Assembly: GCA_000320545.1 (NCBI GenBank)
Contig: ADNK01000343.1
Coordinates: 1 to 64,000, forward strand
Length of the DNA: 64,000 bases
Direction of reading: 5' to 3'
Source: Bigelowiella natans CCMP2755
Lineage: Eukaryota > Cercozoa > Chlorarachniophyceae
This document shows positions 11,212 to 24,977 of the stretch, one piece after another (the stretch's first letter is position 1; the number at the start of each line of letters is the position of its first letter). Made by a program: the position numbers and the translations under genes. The notes under the pieces were generated by a model. The model was not told the origin of the DNA. It ran no database searches and saw only the letters and a list, made by a program, of their open reading frames with translations.

Positions 11212-13493
11212 TTAATTATCCTTTCTGGGGATCCGTCTCTTCTTCTTCCTCCTTTTCTTGTTTCCATTTGTGTTCTGCTGATTTGGCATATAACAATTCG
11301 AGAAGGGGGACGAGGAAACATAAGATTGCGGCGCTTGGGGCACCATAGCAGGAATTGTTTTTTGCTTTTCCTTTCTCACTAGCTCTTCCATATTATGACC
11401 CTGCTCTTGGTAGTTATTCAGATTGGGCCTTGTTGGCATCGATAATGGTTGTTCCAGGGACTGTTGGATGAGCTTTTGCAAATACTATAGATATTTGTGA
11501 GTTATGTGCAATGAAAGCAGCGAAGATATTAGGCCATTTCATCACCCAGTGGTGCAACAGCGCATAATACTTATCATGCACAGAACTACAAATACACAAA
11601 CGTATGAAATTGGCTTTCGCCGAATATGAGAGCTCGTGATGCCCTAGATGATACGCTACTAGCTACATTATACCACAACACCACTATCCATTAATTTAAT
11701 TGTATAATATAATGAAATGTATAATCATAGGCAGGTTTGTAATGTCTTATTTAGGTTTCTGATAGTGTTATTGTGTGTATGTGAACGTCGCGAGCAACTA
11801 CCCTTTGGCAATACTTCTTAGCTGCCTTTCTCTCTGCATCTCCGAGCTTCATATCATCCACCTATGGGTATGGGAAAAAGGGAAAATAATTAAGGAGTAA
11901 TAAGCGACGGCGAAGATAATGATGCCGTGTGTAGCACAGCAAGCATTTTTCTTATTCTCTACTTCTTTTTGACTGTTTCATACTCGATATCATCTACGAT
12001 TCTCATCAACTTACATCAATATTTCTCAATATATTTAAATTATCATTACTTTTTTAAGGATAGCTGGTAAGGATCTCTGCAACTTATATACTTGCTCGAC
12101 TTGCAACAGGTCATGGAATTGATCCTCAATGCTTCGCTAATGATACGATATGGTGAGGTGATAGCTAAAGTGGAAGCATACGGTGGTTGTAATACATGTA
12201 ATGTATCGAAGGCTTGTAGGACTGATATACTCATTTAAAATAAATATTTCAGGATTATATTTAAAATAATATATAGTATACATATATATTCATATATACA
12301 TATGTACATATGTAGATATGCACTACATTTGAAAATATATAAACACACATTTACGCTTTGAACATAATGACTTAGATGGTAGCAATACATCGTCTCCAAA
12401 TATTAAACATCATATGAAAATTGTTGGTTTCAGTAAAAGACCTTTGTTTCAGCTGTGAGCTTGTTCTTGACACTCATGGCAGATGTTGGCCGCAGTACCT
12501 GTAAAATGTACATAAGATGAGAATCATGATGATGAATGGTGTGCAATCCTCAACTGATACTAGACAATCATCGTGTTGGTTGGTATAGTGTATTATTAAT
12601 GTGTAAGTGCTGATAAGAACTAGGGTAAATGGAAAATATGTTAAGCGTTCTTGGAAGTCGAACGGACCAACACCAATTGCTACGTACTTGTATGTCTGCA
12701 GCTGATTGTCGGCCACTCTGATCCTTTTTCTCATTTTCCTCTTGTTTCTCATATTCCTCCTTTCCCCCTGTATCCAAGCCCGTTTCTCTTGCAATACCGT
12801 CCAACTCTCTTTCCTTCTCTTCCTCTTCAAGCTGCTCGTCGTATCGAACATGCCTGACAAATATTGTTGTTGACAGATCATCGTCACTTGGATTTGCAAC
12901 ATGACTAATGGTACCTCCAACTTCCCTTACCCATAAACTAAATCAGAACTAGTATAGTAGGGCTGCACCTCGGCTGGGTGGTGCCATTCTTTAGGTGCTC
13001 CCTGGAATCCCTTGGTTCTCCCCACGTTTCCCTGTTTCTCTTTTTGCTTCTTATCTCCCCAAGTATATCATCTTCACTCTCCCAGTCCTCCTCCTTTCTG
13101 TTCCCCTTCATTACTATTATATTGTGCATTTTCGAGTAATGAGGTAATAAGTATACATTCTTCACTATACAACTCCATTCACCCCCAACTTGTGCAGCAA
13201 TACCGGGAGGGCAATACGCCAAATCAGCTTTATTGAACCTTGGAATACGAGAGGAGAGGAGAAGAAGAGGAGGGGAAGGGATACAATTTTGATTAAAATA
13301 ATAAATCCGTGAAATCACCAGGCTTAATAACACAGATACAACTCATGCACGCGCGCATGCATGGAGAGAATTTAGAGAGAGAATCTTCATTTATCCACCT
13401 TTTCCCTAGTTTCATACTCAGAAAGGCGAATAGCCGTTTATGATCGCCTTTTGGGTCCGGCTTCATTTTAGTATGAGCCAATAGCTTTTGCAT
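11212..13493 (-). CDS. Unrecognised protein with acidic/helical middle and strongly basic C-terminus
   Basis: I do not recognise the family. Seven exons: 13493-13399, 13238-12969, 12937-12688, 12498-12442, 12136-12050, 11861-11802 and 11484-11212; 363 residues; stop TAA 11214-11212. Junctions after exon 3 are all phase 0 and continuous. The N-terminal 90 residues look folded (AYCPPGIAAQVGGEWSCIVK). After that come a charged linker, LWVREVGGTISHV, a Glu/Lys coiled segment, a helical region (EDQFHDLLQVEQVYKLQRSL) and a tail with a KKRRKKKRR cluster that could be a nuclear localisation signal. The start at 13493 is the first in-frame ATG that fits the first donor; upstream exons are possible. 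The intron at 12968-12938 is only 31 nt. Confidence 0.75.
12938..12968 (-). other. 31-nt intron
   Basis: Minus-strand donor GTGCAG at 12968 and acceptor GATTTAG at 12938. Removing it restores a single frame (TTQP|SLWVREVGG). Without removal the frame ends at a TAG inside the interval. An internal CTGAT could serve as branch point. Confidence 0.6.
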
Positions 13494-14582
13494 TGCATGT
13501 ATCGCACTTAATATATTTGAAGCAGAAAAATAGAGAAGAGTTACAGCAGAGAAAAAGAGAGGGAATGGTTCCTCACTTCTCTCCTTTGAAGAATGTTTTC
13601 TTCGAAAATGAGCAGACAGAACAGCGAGGAAATCCGTATTTCCTTTCCAAAACCAAAATAACAATGGTGCAGGACGAAAACGATAATAATCGACGACAGG
13701 TTATGGTGAAAGGATGAGCCAGAATTGATTATGATGATGACGATGGCTGACGATGACTATTAACAGCTTCCGGTGTTTTCTTGTTTAGGGATATAGTAAA
13801 TGCTCGTGTAGTTTACATTATTATAGAAGTTGCTCTGTTTTATGTGCTGTTCCAAGCAGTGACTTGGGGATGACGACGACGACGATGACAACGACGACGA
13901 CGACGACCTTAATTGAGATGAGAACGAGGACGATGATGATGATGGTGACTGTTTTGCTAATGACGTACTTATATTCTCGGTTCACGATAACATCCTCCAA
14001 TCGTAATGCTTCAATTTCCTGGAAACTAGTCTTGTACAGTATCTCGATCCCCTACAAAGGTTATCACAATCTTGGCTTCTCCAAAAAAGAGAAGATACGA
14101 AAAAATGAAACATAGTCAGGGAGAGAATGGGGAGTAGACCATTAGATGACGCCCATTCTTTCTTAGACCGCTGAAAAAGGTATTTATGATTGATCTTGGG
14201 GATGAGGCTTGAGTTATCTCCTTTTTTCCTTCCTTCCTTTCCTCCTTCCTTCTTGTCAATGCACCTTAGTAGATCTAGTAGTAGTAGTAGTAGTAGTAGT
14301 TTCCCGAGAAGGTTTTTGTTGTTGTTGTTGTTGTTGTTGTGAATGAGTCTGGTGGATGTCATTCATCTACTAAGACAGAACAATTTATCTGACGCAGGTA
14401 AGTATCTCCGTTCATTTCAACCATACTTGTTATCCCGGTTTTTCATTTTCATCACAGAAATAAAAACGTTTCCAGGGAATGGAGGCTGGAGGTATTTCTT
14501 CTCATGTGGCTGCAGGGAGCCCACATTGAACGGGGAAGTCAGAACCAGCAATCAAGCTCATTTTGATTCAAAATAGAAAATT
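13494..14582. promoter_or_regulatory. Divergent 5'-5' spacer with triplet repeats and a possible uORF
   Basis: Region between the 5' ends of the coiled-coil gene and the CCDC42-like gene. It holds (GAC/GAT)n at 13868-13945, (TAG)n at 14275-14300 and (TTG)n at 14317-14340. A short frame from ATG 14343 runs to a canonical GTAAGT at 14398; with or without splicing it ends at TAG 14574-14576, just before the main start, so it behaves like an upstream ORF or 5' leader exon. Confidence 0.4.
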
Positions 14583-15770
14583 ATGAATTCTCCCGATAAC
14601 GATCCTGGATCTTCCCGAACTATGGAGTTGGGAAGGGGGGGAGGGGATGAGACGTTTCTCACTGGTGGTGGTATCGGAGGCATGGAACATCCTGACACAC
14701 GATTTCATAAGAAGGCCAACGATGTTGAAGATATGGAAAGGAAGTTACAGCAGCTAAAAAGTAATTATGGATTAAAAATACGTTCTTTGAAGGACAGGGA
14801 AGGCGAATTCATGGACCGGCAGCAGAAGACAATGGCCAACATCGATAAGTTCAAGACCTACATCTTCGACACCGACAAGAAAAGAAAGGCATTTGAGCGA
14901 CGCCTTGCTGAAAAAAAGAAACAGGGTAAAAAATTAGATGAAGAAATAGATGAGCTGAAAGAGCGTCTGCAGAAGATACAAATACTGAATGACCGACTGG
15001 ACACTTCACTGGATAACATTGCTTGCTATGAAGAGTACCTTGACGAAATTATCACCGAAGAGCCTAGCGTGTCAAATAAAGATGAGATGATCGCCAGGTA
15101 CCAACTCCTTGCTGAGACGAAGAGATTATCGGAAGATAAAGCCCGCACTACGGAAACGGATGTTCGACAAATCCAAAAAGAAACTGTATCCCTTGATAAG
15201 GTGAAACAAACTGATATTCTGTTGAAGAAAGATAGGGTTTCAAAGTTACGAGAAAGAATAGAAGAGGTGGCCTCGAAGACATCTAACTCTACGGAGGAGA
15301 TGGAGCAAAAGGACCTTAAGTATAAAAAAACATTGAGGGCAGTTACTGCAGTGCGTCATTCGATATTCAATCTACACATCCTTGCCCAAAACTCATACCC
15401 CGTTCCCAAGCATAAGGAACCCTTCAAGCTACCAAATGTTTCATTGCAAGGAAAAACTCAAAGAGAGAGAACAGATGCATTCCACCACCACATGCGAAAG
15501 CAACTGGCCACCGTGCAAGACAGATTGGCGGAGCTGAGAGAGATTGTCCCAAAGAGCATGATGGAACAAGATGACAGTTGTTTCTTGAGAATATCATCTG
15601 CTCCTACTTCAGGAAGCCGACACAGGAAAGGCCATGGGAGACAATCAATGAAGCAATCGGTGAATCGATCGATGAATCGTTCGATGGGAGGGATGTCGGC
15701 AATGCATGCAAACATGTCGCGGGGAAGTATGACCGTGATGGGATCCATGTCTAGATACGAAGCTGATTGA
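14583..15770 (+). CDS. CCDC42/CFAP73-like axonemal coiled-coil protein (DUF4200)
   Basis: Single-exon gene of 395 residues. An in-frame TAG nine bases upstream fixes the start. Residues about 50-165 form the DUF4200 coiled coil typical of CCDC42 and CFAP73/MIA2 (LKSNYGLKIRSLKDREGEF, FIFD-like KFKTYIFDTDKKRKAFERR). Coiled coil continues to about residue 250, then a conserved segment around 280-330 (FHHHMRKQLATVQDRLAELR). In Chlamydomonas this family belongs to the MIA complex that regulates inner dynein arms; in animals CCDC42 acts in sperm flagella and basal bodies. The last 60 residues contain degenerate Ser-Met-Asn/Lys-Gln/Arg-Ser repeats, probably lineage-specific. The gene implies that the organism builds a motile flagellum at some stage. 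CCDC42 and CFAP73 cannot be separated by eye. Confidence 0.85.
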   Translation: MNSPDNDPGSSRTMELGRGGGDETFLTGGGIGGMEHPDTRFHKKANDVEDMERKLQQLKSNYGLKIRSLKDREGEFMDRQQKTMANIDKFKTYIFDTDKKRKAFERRLAEKKKQGKKLDEEIDELKERLQKIQILNDRLDTSLDNIACYEEYLDEIITEEPSVSNKDEMIARYQLLAETKRLSEDKARTTETDVRQIQKETVSLDKVKQTDILLKKDRVSKLRERIEEVASKTSNSTEEMEQKDLKYKKTLRAVTAVRHSIFNLHILAQNSYPVPKHKEPFKLPNVSLQGKTQRERTDAFHHHMRKQLATVQDRLAELREIVPKSMMEQDDSCFLRISSAPTSGSRHRKGHGRQSMKQSVNRSMNRSMGGMSAMHANMSRGSMTVMGSMSRYEAD

Positions 15771-16954
15771 TTCAGCGTAAGAAACTGTAAACTAAACACG
15801 GTTATAGTGTTAGTGTGTGCTACATTCATGTGCATGCGCATTTGCATCTGTTGTTGCATGAACCTGTGCGAACATCTGCGCTGCTGGCATGTCTCGGCTC
15901 CACGCTAGCACGTCTAGACGTGTTGCTGTGTTGGCTACATGTGTCATGGGCAAGACCATGGAAGAGCTGTACACGTTGTGAGTTCATGCACCTAGTTGCG
16001 ATCGTGGATGGTACCGTCCGCAGATCTGGAGACGCAGATGTCACAGTCAAGCTGCACCACAGTGCATGGCGGTGTGTCATCGCAAGATCGCAAGCTAGGA
16101 CCATCGTTGTCCACACACACGCTAGCACTGCTAGCACACCCCGTTCAAAGCCAGAAGTGTCACAAAAAGGCAGGGGTTCTCACCTTCAACAATGATGGTG
16201 TTTGTTTGATGCGATGCCAAGGTGTTGGGTGTGCCACCGACACTGCTCAGACTGGTCTAGTGGTGATGAAATGGCAATTGACAAAATGGACGCAACTGAA
16301 TGGACGCACAGTGGACAGTGGAGTCACCATGAAACAGGTGAGCGGGCAACAAGCAGCGTGCCGCCAGAGCGCACACGCACAGCGAGCAAGGTTCAAGACT
16401 CAAGGTTCGTGTTCATTCGACATGCCAACAACGTGATGATGGCGCTGCCTGTCAACAAGCTGGATGCGCATCAAAACCAAGGAATGATCGGACTCGCAAG
16501 AAGAGGGAGGGGATGGTCGTCGTTTAATGCACAATGAACGATGTCGCTAGATGGAAATTCTATGCATTTTTCTTTTTCAAAAGTTGTGATCATCGGAGCT
16601 CTGAGTCGTAGGTTCTTTACATCTTGTCTTATGGGGTAACAATATTTGTCGCTAAATGCAAATCACCTGCGTTTTTTGGCTAGAATGTTACGAAAATTGT
16701 CTTTCAGTGGCTGTCACATCAGTGAAAATTCAATAAATATCGCATCCCTCCCCCCAAATCAACAAAGATATTCATCTCCTAAGGCAGCTTGCCCTACCCA
16801 TATCGTTTGTGGGGGAGTTCTTAGATACGTACAATAGTAATACATTGTGTTGAATCTTCTCTCTTCAAACGGTTGGAAAATTCGACTCTCCTCCTCCTCC
16901 CACTGGATTGAGTGAGATTCTACTCACCCAGAATCATCCTTTTTCAATTTGAGT
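15771..16954. repeat. Palindrome-rich island C and 5' flank of the giant gene
   Basis: 15790-16550 is a palindrome-rich island with the perfect 14-mer CACGTCTAGACGTG at 15909-15922, also present in island E (63536-63549). Overlapping open frames of about 100-146 codons on both strands look non-coding. 16550-16954 is AT-richer unique sequence that should contain the promoter of the HECT gene; no motif is convincing. Confidence 0.55.
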
Positions 16955-18010
16955 ATGGAGCCAGAAGATCCAGGGCTAAGTCGTGTGCCCTTAAGGGAGG
17001 TATTTGAGTTGCCAATCGATCAGGTTTGCACGTACACACTGCACGGGAACATCTTGATATTCCCGTGACTTTAACATGACATGGCATGGCAAACCGGTAA
17101 TATTATACGTATTTGACCTAGTCTCCCTGTATTTTCTATCTGTACTATCTTCATTAAGGCAATTGCGGATAATGCCGTCAAAGGATTTGATATGAAGGAG
17201 GCCAAGGTCAACCAATCAAATGCTTTTTCTGGTGACGAAACGGAATCTCATAGCAAGTTTATCTTTTCTTTTGTACCAAGGGATTTCTCCCTACGAGCAT
17301 TCGTCCCGAGCCAATGGCAACTATTCTTACAGACCAGATAGACACGGAGTTTCAACCAGAGGTGGTTTGTATTAGATTGAGAATGAAATGTATGCGACTA
17401 TAAGCTGTCCAGTTGAAACACTGCTGTCTGATGGCAACAGATGAAGACCGAAATTCGGGATGACATTGAACTGGTAAGAGTAGTTGTCTGTAATATACTT
17501 ACTACTAGTAGGGATGACATTCAAATGACAAGAGTAGTTGCCTGTATTAATATACTTACTAGTACTAGTACTACTAGTAGTAATCGTAGTGCGAAAGGGA
17601 AACTCTTGTGTATGGTATGTCATCAGGCAATAAATGATATCTGTCTGTTTGTTTACGCACTGAGCAGGCATGCAAGAACAGTGCACAGATAGAGAGCATG
17701 AAACGATATCACTTCATGAAAGAGGTGACTTGTTGGTCTTATTCGTCGACAAATCTGTATAACAATAATATTAAAATAAACTCTGATGGATTCCAGCAAT
17801 ATTTTACATCTCCGTATTCATGTATTATTTGTCGGATCAAGGTTCTCAAAGACGTCGTTGGATTATCAAAAAAGCTTAAAGAGAAGTAGGGAATCATCAA
17901 TTTAAATATTCAACAGACTAATCTCATGACTTCATATATCAAAATTTTTATACATTACATAATCATATAATGTATATGCAATGTATGTGTGGTAATTATA
18001 CATATATGTA

Positions 18011-18099
<89 letters not shown>

Positions 18100-18914
18100 G
18101 TATATATACGAGTGTGTATATTTAAAATGCATATTTGATAAATAATGTGAATATCATACATGTGCGCATGTATTTGGCTTCTAGTGTTTGTAGTATGGAT
18201 TATTACCCTTATTTGCTTTTCTACTACCATGCAAACTATAAAACTAGGACTGTGGAGAATCAAACGTCTGCCCAAAAGGTGACAGCCATTACCCTATCCA
18301 GTGGTATTTTCTCCCTTCGTTGTTTTATCTTAAATTTGTGAAGAAAGGTGATAAATGAGAACTGTTCATCGTCGTCATCATCTTCACATGATATGGAACA
18401 ATAACTAGATTCGTGGCAAGGGGCCGCAGATTGGTGCATCATCAAAGGCAACAATACAGATGTTAGTAAAATCCAACACCAAGGTATTCACTCAATATTG
18501 TAGCTTAATAACCTTTGGACGATGATGACTGCGTTATCATCGAACGAACTACTACTGTGGTGTGTGTTTGTGGACTATATGATGATGATGATGATGCACG
18601 CATACTTCACGTAATCTACATCGCCTTATTATTATTGTTATTATTATTATATCCACACTACTACTACTCCCAACACCACCCACCTTCTTTAATAATGGGG
18701 GCCTGAACAAACGCAACGCAGCTATTGGAAATGGCGCTACGTACTGGCAACTTCGAAGCACTCTCTGAGGTCATAAAATTATATAATTCAGATATTGCTT
18801 CATATGAAGACTGCGTGGGTTGAGAATCAACGTTTTCTTAGGTTTTGGGCGATATGACCGAAATCCTCTCCTCTTTTCCGGTGATGGTATTAAGGTTTGA
18901 TAAAGAAGCATATG

Positions 18915-18945
<31 letters not shown>

Positions 18946-19531
18946 TACAATACTACCCAATGCACCTCCATCAGCAGTAGCACGACTACCTTTAACACAA
19001 CTGCCACCACCGCTACCACCACCTCAATTGGTTTTATTGAACAGCGAGATCACTCATAATCTCAGTTAATACTAATTAGTTGTTCTTCCAATACTAATTA
19101 TTTTTGTCGATGTTACTTGTTAGTCGGAGTTCACTCTTTCCTCATTTGTTTGTGCTTATTTAGTCACGACAAGTACGACCGATCTACTTTCAAATACTCG
19201 AAGCCAGTCTTTCAGATGTAAGAACAATGGGGGGGGAACGGGAGTAAGGGTTAGGGTTAGCAGGAGGAGGAGGAGGGCATAATGCTATCCTCTTTTATTT
19301 CTGAATTATATTGAGGAGGAGGACCAAATTGTAGTAACAACTGTATGGCTACTACTTTTGTTGCTTCTTCTTTGTCCCCCTCTTCTTCCATGAAGGATGC
19401 CAAAACTCATCTCTGACAAGAGGGTTCCTCAAAAAATCAAAGCTCTTGCAGTCGAGGTCGTAGTTTTATATTGTAAATACATTAGTAGTAGTAGCAGCAG
19501 CAGCAGCAGCGGTAGTAGAAGTAGTAGTAGC

Positions 19532-19569
<38 letters not shown>

Positions 19570-21831
19570 CGCGTAAAAACAACAACAGGCCATTCGATAT
19601 TCACTCATTAATTGAAAATATTTGAAAGAATGATTTTTGTTAATAAGCTGAATGAGCCATCAATCAAAGGTTTTGGTCTCCCTTGCAATCTCACGTGGTT
19701 CTATAAATAACTTGCTTGAAGCTTTAACCCAGGGTCAGAGCATAGTTGGAACAGTGCGATATTTTCTACAACAAACAACTCTCAGAAAGAATCACTCCTT
19801 TCTATTTATCGATCTTTAATACATCTCAATCTCTGAATTTTGGAAATATTGGACATATATTATCATTAAATAGTATCAATACTGTTATGAATATAGATTT
19901 GTTACTTTGTTGTGTTATGTGTATCTTCCACCACGTCTCCAATATGAATCTCTAGGGGTATCATCGTCTTCATTGACAACAATGCCAGCATCCAGCAGCC
20001 TGACTAAATTGATAAAACGACTTCTCAGGCATATGGTGATGAGAGTTATTATGAACAAATGTCTGGATGATGATGACGACGATGATGATGATTATGATTA
20101 TCTTGTGTGAAATAGTAGTTAACATACATAGCAACCATGCCACAACAACTGATATATCATTAGGCAGTAGTAGTAGTATAATATCTAAGATATTAGCTGG
20201 CTAATGATAAAGACTACAATAGTTACTTGTTGATTTCTTCATAAACTGACTGTCATTCGGTCATTTCTAGGAGACTTTTACGTCTTTGAAATCTAACCAA
20301 GGTGATGATGATGATAATGATGATGGTGATAATAGAATATCTAACAATGATATACATATTATAATTTTTGGTCTCAATCGTCTCCTTTTGCAACTACTAC
20401 GCGCCCTCTCCCTCCAACAATATTGTATTGCTACTGTACTCGTCAATTTACTAGCTGCCAACCCTCTTCTTCCCCGGCTTCCTTTTCTCCCCGTCACAAC
20501 AATATATCCAGACACAACGACTTCGTTGCCTAACGTGGCTTCTAAAGTTTTGTCTTATTTTGAGAAGAAAGCTGGTGGTGGTGAGTTGTTCACGATTGGA
20601 CAGCTACTTGCTGTTGTCACATCATTGGTAGTAATAATAACAACAACACTTACTCTTTATAACAACATTTCAACAACTTTTCCAAACATGATCTATCTAT
20701 CTCCTTCGTTTGTTTGACTCATTTTTCATTTATCCCTCCTTCTTTCATATTGTGTTTGTGTGTTTGTGTGTGTTTGTGTGTGTTTGTGTGTGTGTGTTTA
20801 TGTGTGTTTATGTGTGTGTGTTTCAACAAATAATCAAAGTGTGCATCCGAGGCTGCGTTGCAGATGGAAAATAACAGAGAAACAGCTACGCCAAATGATA
20901 GCAAAGATTCGGTTGTATGTTTTATCTCAAATCTGGAAAAACATTTTCTCTTTTCTTTGTTATAAAGTCATTATTGCCAATGATATCTCCATATTTTAAT
21001 AAATGATGAAGAGTATGATGATATTTCTATTATCTTGTCGATCATATTTGATGTTTATTTATGATGGATCTTCTTCTTCTTCTCCTTATTATTATTATTA
21101 TTATTACTATAAGAAGAAGAAGAAGAAAGGGGAAGTTCCTGTTACTGACGGATTAGTCGGTTATTTCGACGGTGATTGCACTATAGATTCGACGTACTGG
21201 TAATAATAAACAATATTAGAATGATGACCCCAATGTATAATAATAGTATCCTTCCACATAATAAACAACAGATACTTGCTATCACTGCTCTACCCTGCTG
21301 CTGCTACTGCTACTGATACTGCTACTTCTGCTACTACCAATACTCCTACTAATACTACAACTACAACTCTTTTTTATCACCTTCACTCTTCAAAAACGAC
21401 AGATGTTGTTTAATAACTAACACCTATTACTACTACTATAAGGCGTGATAAATCGGGTCGAGGCAACCATGGGGTAAAGTACTCATCCTTACAGTTTCCT
21501 ATCAAGGTACTAATGATGAAGTTGGTGATGATGGTGGTACTTACTCTCGCACTTGCTCTATATTTATTTACGCTGTCGATCACCTCCATATAATAACCTG
21601 TAGTACTCTTTTCATTGTGATTGATGATGATGATGATTATTATGATGGTGATGATATGATTCTAAAACAAAAAATCTTGCTTTATTAGTCTACCCTAATT
21701 ATTTTCATTACTTTGGAACGTTATCTCCCCCTCTTTCACAGAAAAGTGATGCAAAAACTGGGATGAAGTGGGTGGAGATCAATAATGGGTAAAGAGTCGA
21801 CACCAACACAACAACCTCCACGATGTGATGA

Positions 21832-21865
<34 letters not shown>

Positions 21866-22079
21866 GGTAGTGGGGAACCACTTTGTTAGGCAATGATCTT
21901 CGTGATGAGTATGGTTACTAATGATCCCATTCTTATCATTATCATCATCATCATCATTGTTGTTGTTGTGGTTGTTGTCTTTTGTTATCAGAACTGGAGT
22001 TGTATTCAACAATTCCATACCTCGTACATATACTATTTTTCTCATCGATCGGTATTAAGAATAAAGAGAGGAGGAGGAA

Positions 22080-22117
<38 letters not shown>

Positions 22118-22299
22118 TGCTGATATCTACGACGCATACGAAGAATACATAAGATGATGATGATGATCATGGTGACACATGATGATGTTGTTATTCTTCA
22201 GATATAGTGGAACCGCCAATTGCCGGAGGACATTACAATCGGTACAACTGCTGCTGCTGCTGCCGCTGCTAGTTGCGGTGTCGTCCTTACTACTACTGT

Positions 22300-22331
<32 letters not shown>

Positions 22332-22436
22332 AGTTGCGGTTGTTCTTACTTGCATCATTTACATGATATCTTCTTCTTCTCCTCCTCCTACTACCAACTA
22401 CCTAACCCTATCACTTTACGCAACCCTATTATAATC

Positions 22437-22469
<33 letters not shown>

Positions 22470-23308
22470 TTACAGCGAGATCGTAATTGGAGTCTAGGAA
22501 AGTGGAATGGATACAACTACGCAAACCTTTTTTGTAATACTACTATTTTTAGTGCTAATAGTAGTAGTATTATGAAACGGCTCCTCCTCTATGATTTCTA
22601 TTGAAAATGATTATGCATTACATATTGTTTGTTTCTCCCATATCTAAAGAAGGAAGTGCTGCATATTTTTTCCTTTTCTTCTACTTCTTCTGTTATTGCA
22701 TATGGTTTCATGGTATAGCCATCGATCATAGAAGGGCAGCAGCAGCTTTGTGTATTATCGTAAATTAGAAGAAAATAAATAAATCATGGGTAAGATAGAA
22801 GGCTACATTACTGCCAACTTGAGCTAATGGTGGCTCTAATCCTTGAAAAGGAAGAAGAAGAAATACTAATTTGATAGGATAGTAGTAATAGGATAGTAGT
22901 AATAGTAATAGTAGTAGTAGCAGCAGTGGTAATAATAATTATTAAAACAAATCATTCTTAGCGAAGTCCAGCGGTACCTATACCAGCTACCAATCACGTC
23001 CGACCCCTGGGCAATGGGATCTTAGCGTGGCAAGAGGACAAGGAACAGGGGTAACTAGACTACTACTACTACATCGTCATTATCGTCATTTCTTTCACTA
23101 CATCAATGTCATCATCATCATCATCATCATCAATCGTCGTTATCACCGTCGGCAGATTAGTTAGTTAGTAGCATCATCTTTCACACACGTACACCCCTCC
23201 ATCTAGCAACTAGAATTATTAGTAATAGTTGATAAAACTACTATAGCTTTCTGACCACATGCAAGAGCGCCTCCTAACGTTGTTGTGCATTTCATTAGCT
23301 TTAGTTCA

Positions 23309-23341
<33 letters not shown>

Positions 23342-23560
23342 AATATGATTGTTATTGTTACTTTAGGGAAATATTATCTACCAGCTGAATGGACAAACTA
23401 AGGCACAGTTTGCTGCACCAGAGGTCAGTTAGTCATCAAATAGAAACAGGAAGAAGAAGAAGAGGAAGAAGAAGAAGGAAGAAGAGGGAATAGAAAGGAG
23501 TAGGCAGGACTAGTATATTGCATTGAATACTCATTGTTTCATTCTTTTTCTAGATACTTG

Positions 23561-23599
<39 letters not shown>

Positions 23600-23733
23600 A
23601 TATATGAATGCCATTTACATAAAATCGTAATGTCGTATGTTGCTCGTGTTGTATGTAGACGAGCACTCATGATACTCCTGGAAGGCTAGCATTCAACCAC
23701 GGAGGAATATACTCGAGCGAATACTCTTTCGCG

Positions 23734-23769
<36 letters not shown>

Positions 23770-24943
23770 ATTGGAACGCAATCACTCACTCACTCACCCA
23801 CCCATTGTTTTCTGATGATGGTTGCTCTACTACTACTAATACTAATACTAATAATACTACTAGTAGTAGTAGTAGTGCCAAATTTGTTGTCGTATGTTGT
23901 TGATGATGATGATGATGATGATGATGGTGATGATTGTGATGATGAGGGAAACAAATGGTGAGAAGATCCTCCTGCTCTTACTTCTCCTCCTCCTCTTGCT
24001 CATGCTGCTACTCCTGATGGTGATGGTGGTAGGAGTTAAGTGAGATCGATTTACATCAAGTTCTATGAATCATCTTTGTTTTGTTTGTACATTGATTGAA
24101 ATTATTAGCACATTGGCCTGCTTTTGACTTATAATCGGGCCTTAACCGATGAAGAAATGAATCAAGTACTGATAATAATAGCAATATTCTTCTCATGAGA
24201 ACCGTTGTTGTTGTGTATTATACGGTTAATGTTTTGGTTAAACTCTCCCCTCCCTCCCATCCTCCCTCCCTCCGTGAAATATTTACAACTGACTGCTAGC
24301 ATTATTAAATTCAAACAGCAATGGAATACTGCTGTCCTTAATCTTCTTCTTCTTCTTCTTCTTCCTTTTCTTTTATTACTAATATGTATGGTGCTATTAT
24401 TACTGAATTAAGGTCTCCCACTGGGCAGCAAAGAAATTCCGAATTAAATTATCGAAGGAGTTGAAGATAGCTTTGGATCAAAAGGATAATGCCAAGCAAG
24501 AAGTGGGAGGGGTACGGCGAGGAAGAAGAAGAAGAAGAAGAAGAAGAAGAAGAAGAGAAGAGAAAGAAAACAAAAGAAAATAAAGAGAGGAGGAGAATAG
24601 CGATGAAAGCACAATGATGATATCCTCTTTCTTACATTTAATAATTAATGTCTTGTTGTTGGTACTATAATCGATCACCAGGCGGTGCTGCATTCTCCTT
24701 TAACATATGATGTGACTTCGGTAAGTAAGTAAGTAAGTAAGTAAGTAGCAACCCTTTTGTAAAATAACAACAATTTACTCATTTGCTGCTGCTGCTAATA
24801 ACAACTACAATAATAATAATAGCAATAATAATAAACAATAATAATAATAATAATAATAATGCATGCTCCCGCTGCTCTCTGCTCCCACAACCACAAGCAG
24901 CAGTAAGTAGAAGTAGTATAACGATATAGTAAATAACTAGATT

Positions 24944-24977
<34 letters not shown>

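Larger units (their letters stand above)
16955..20911 (+). other. N-terminal micro-exon series of the HECT gene
   Basis: Exons supported by splice sites and phase: 16955-17023, 17159-17206, 17338-17361, 17441-17473, 17668-17724, 17842-17885, 18248-18278, 18430-18483, 18722-18769, 18842-18886, 19164-19217, 19421-19456, 20271-20301, 20512-20580 and 20886-20911. They encode a helical region (for example LLEMALRTGNFEALSEVLGD) resembling the armadillo-like helices of large HECT ligases. The interval 19457-20270 yields no secure exon. Confidence drops after 18886. Confidence 0.6.

Noticed and set aside
15815-16537. Overlapping frames of 100-146 codons in island C
   Set aside because: Same reason: opposite-strand and multi-frame overlap, Cys/His-rich translation of palindromes, no splice logic.
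19244-19261. Two TTAGGG-type units as interstitial telomere
   Set aside because: Only about two units, within an intron rich in simple repeats; chance is sufficient.
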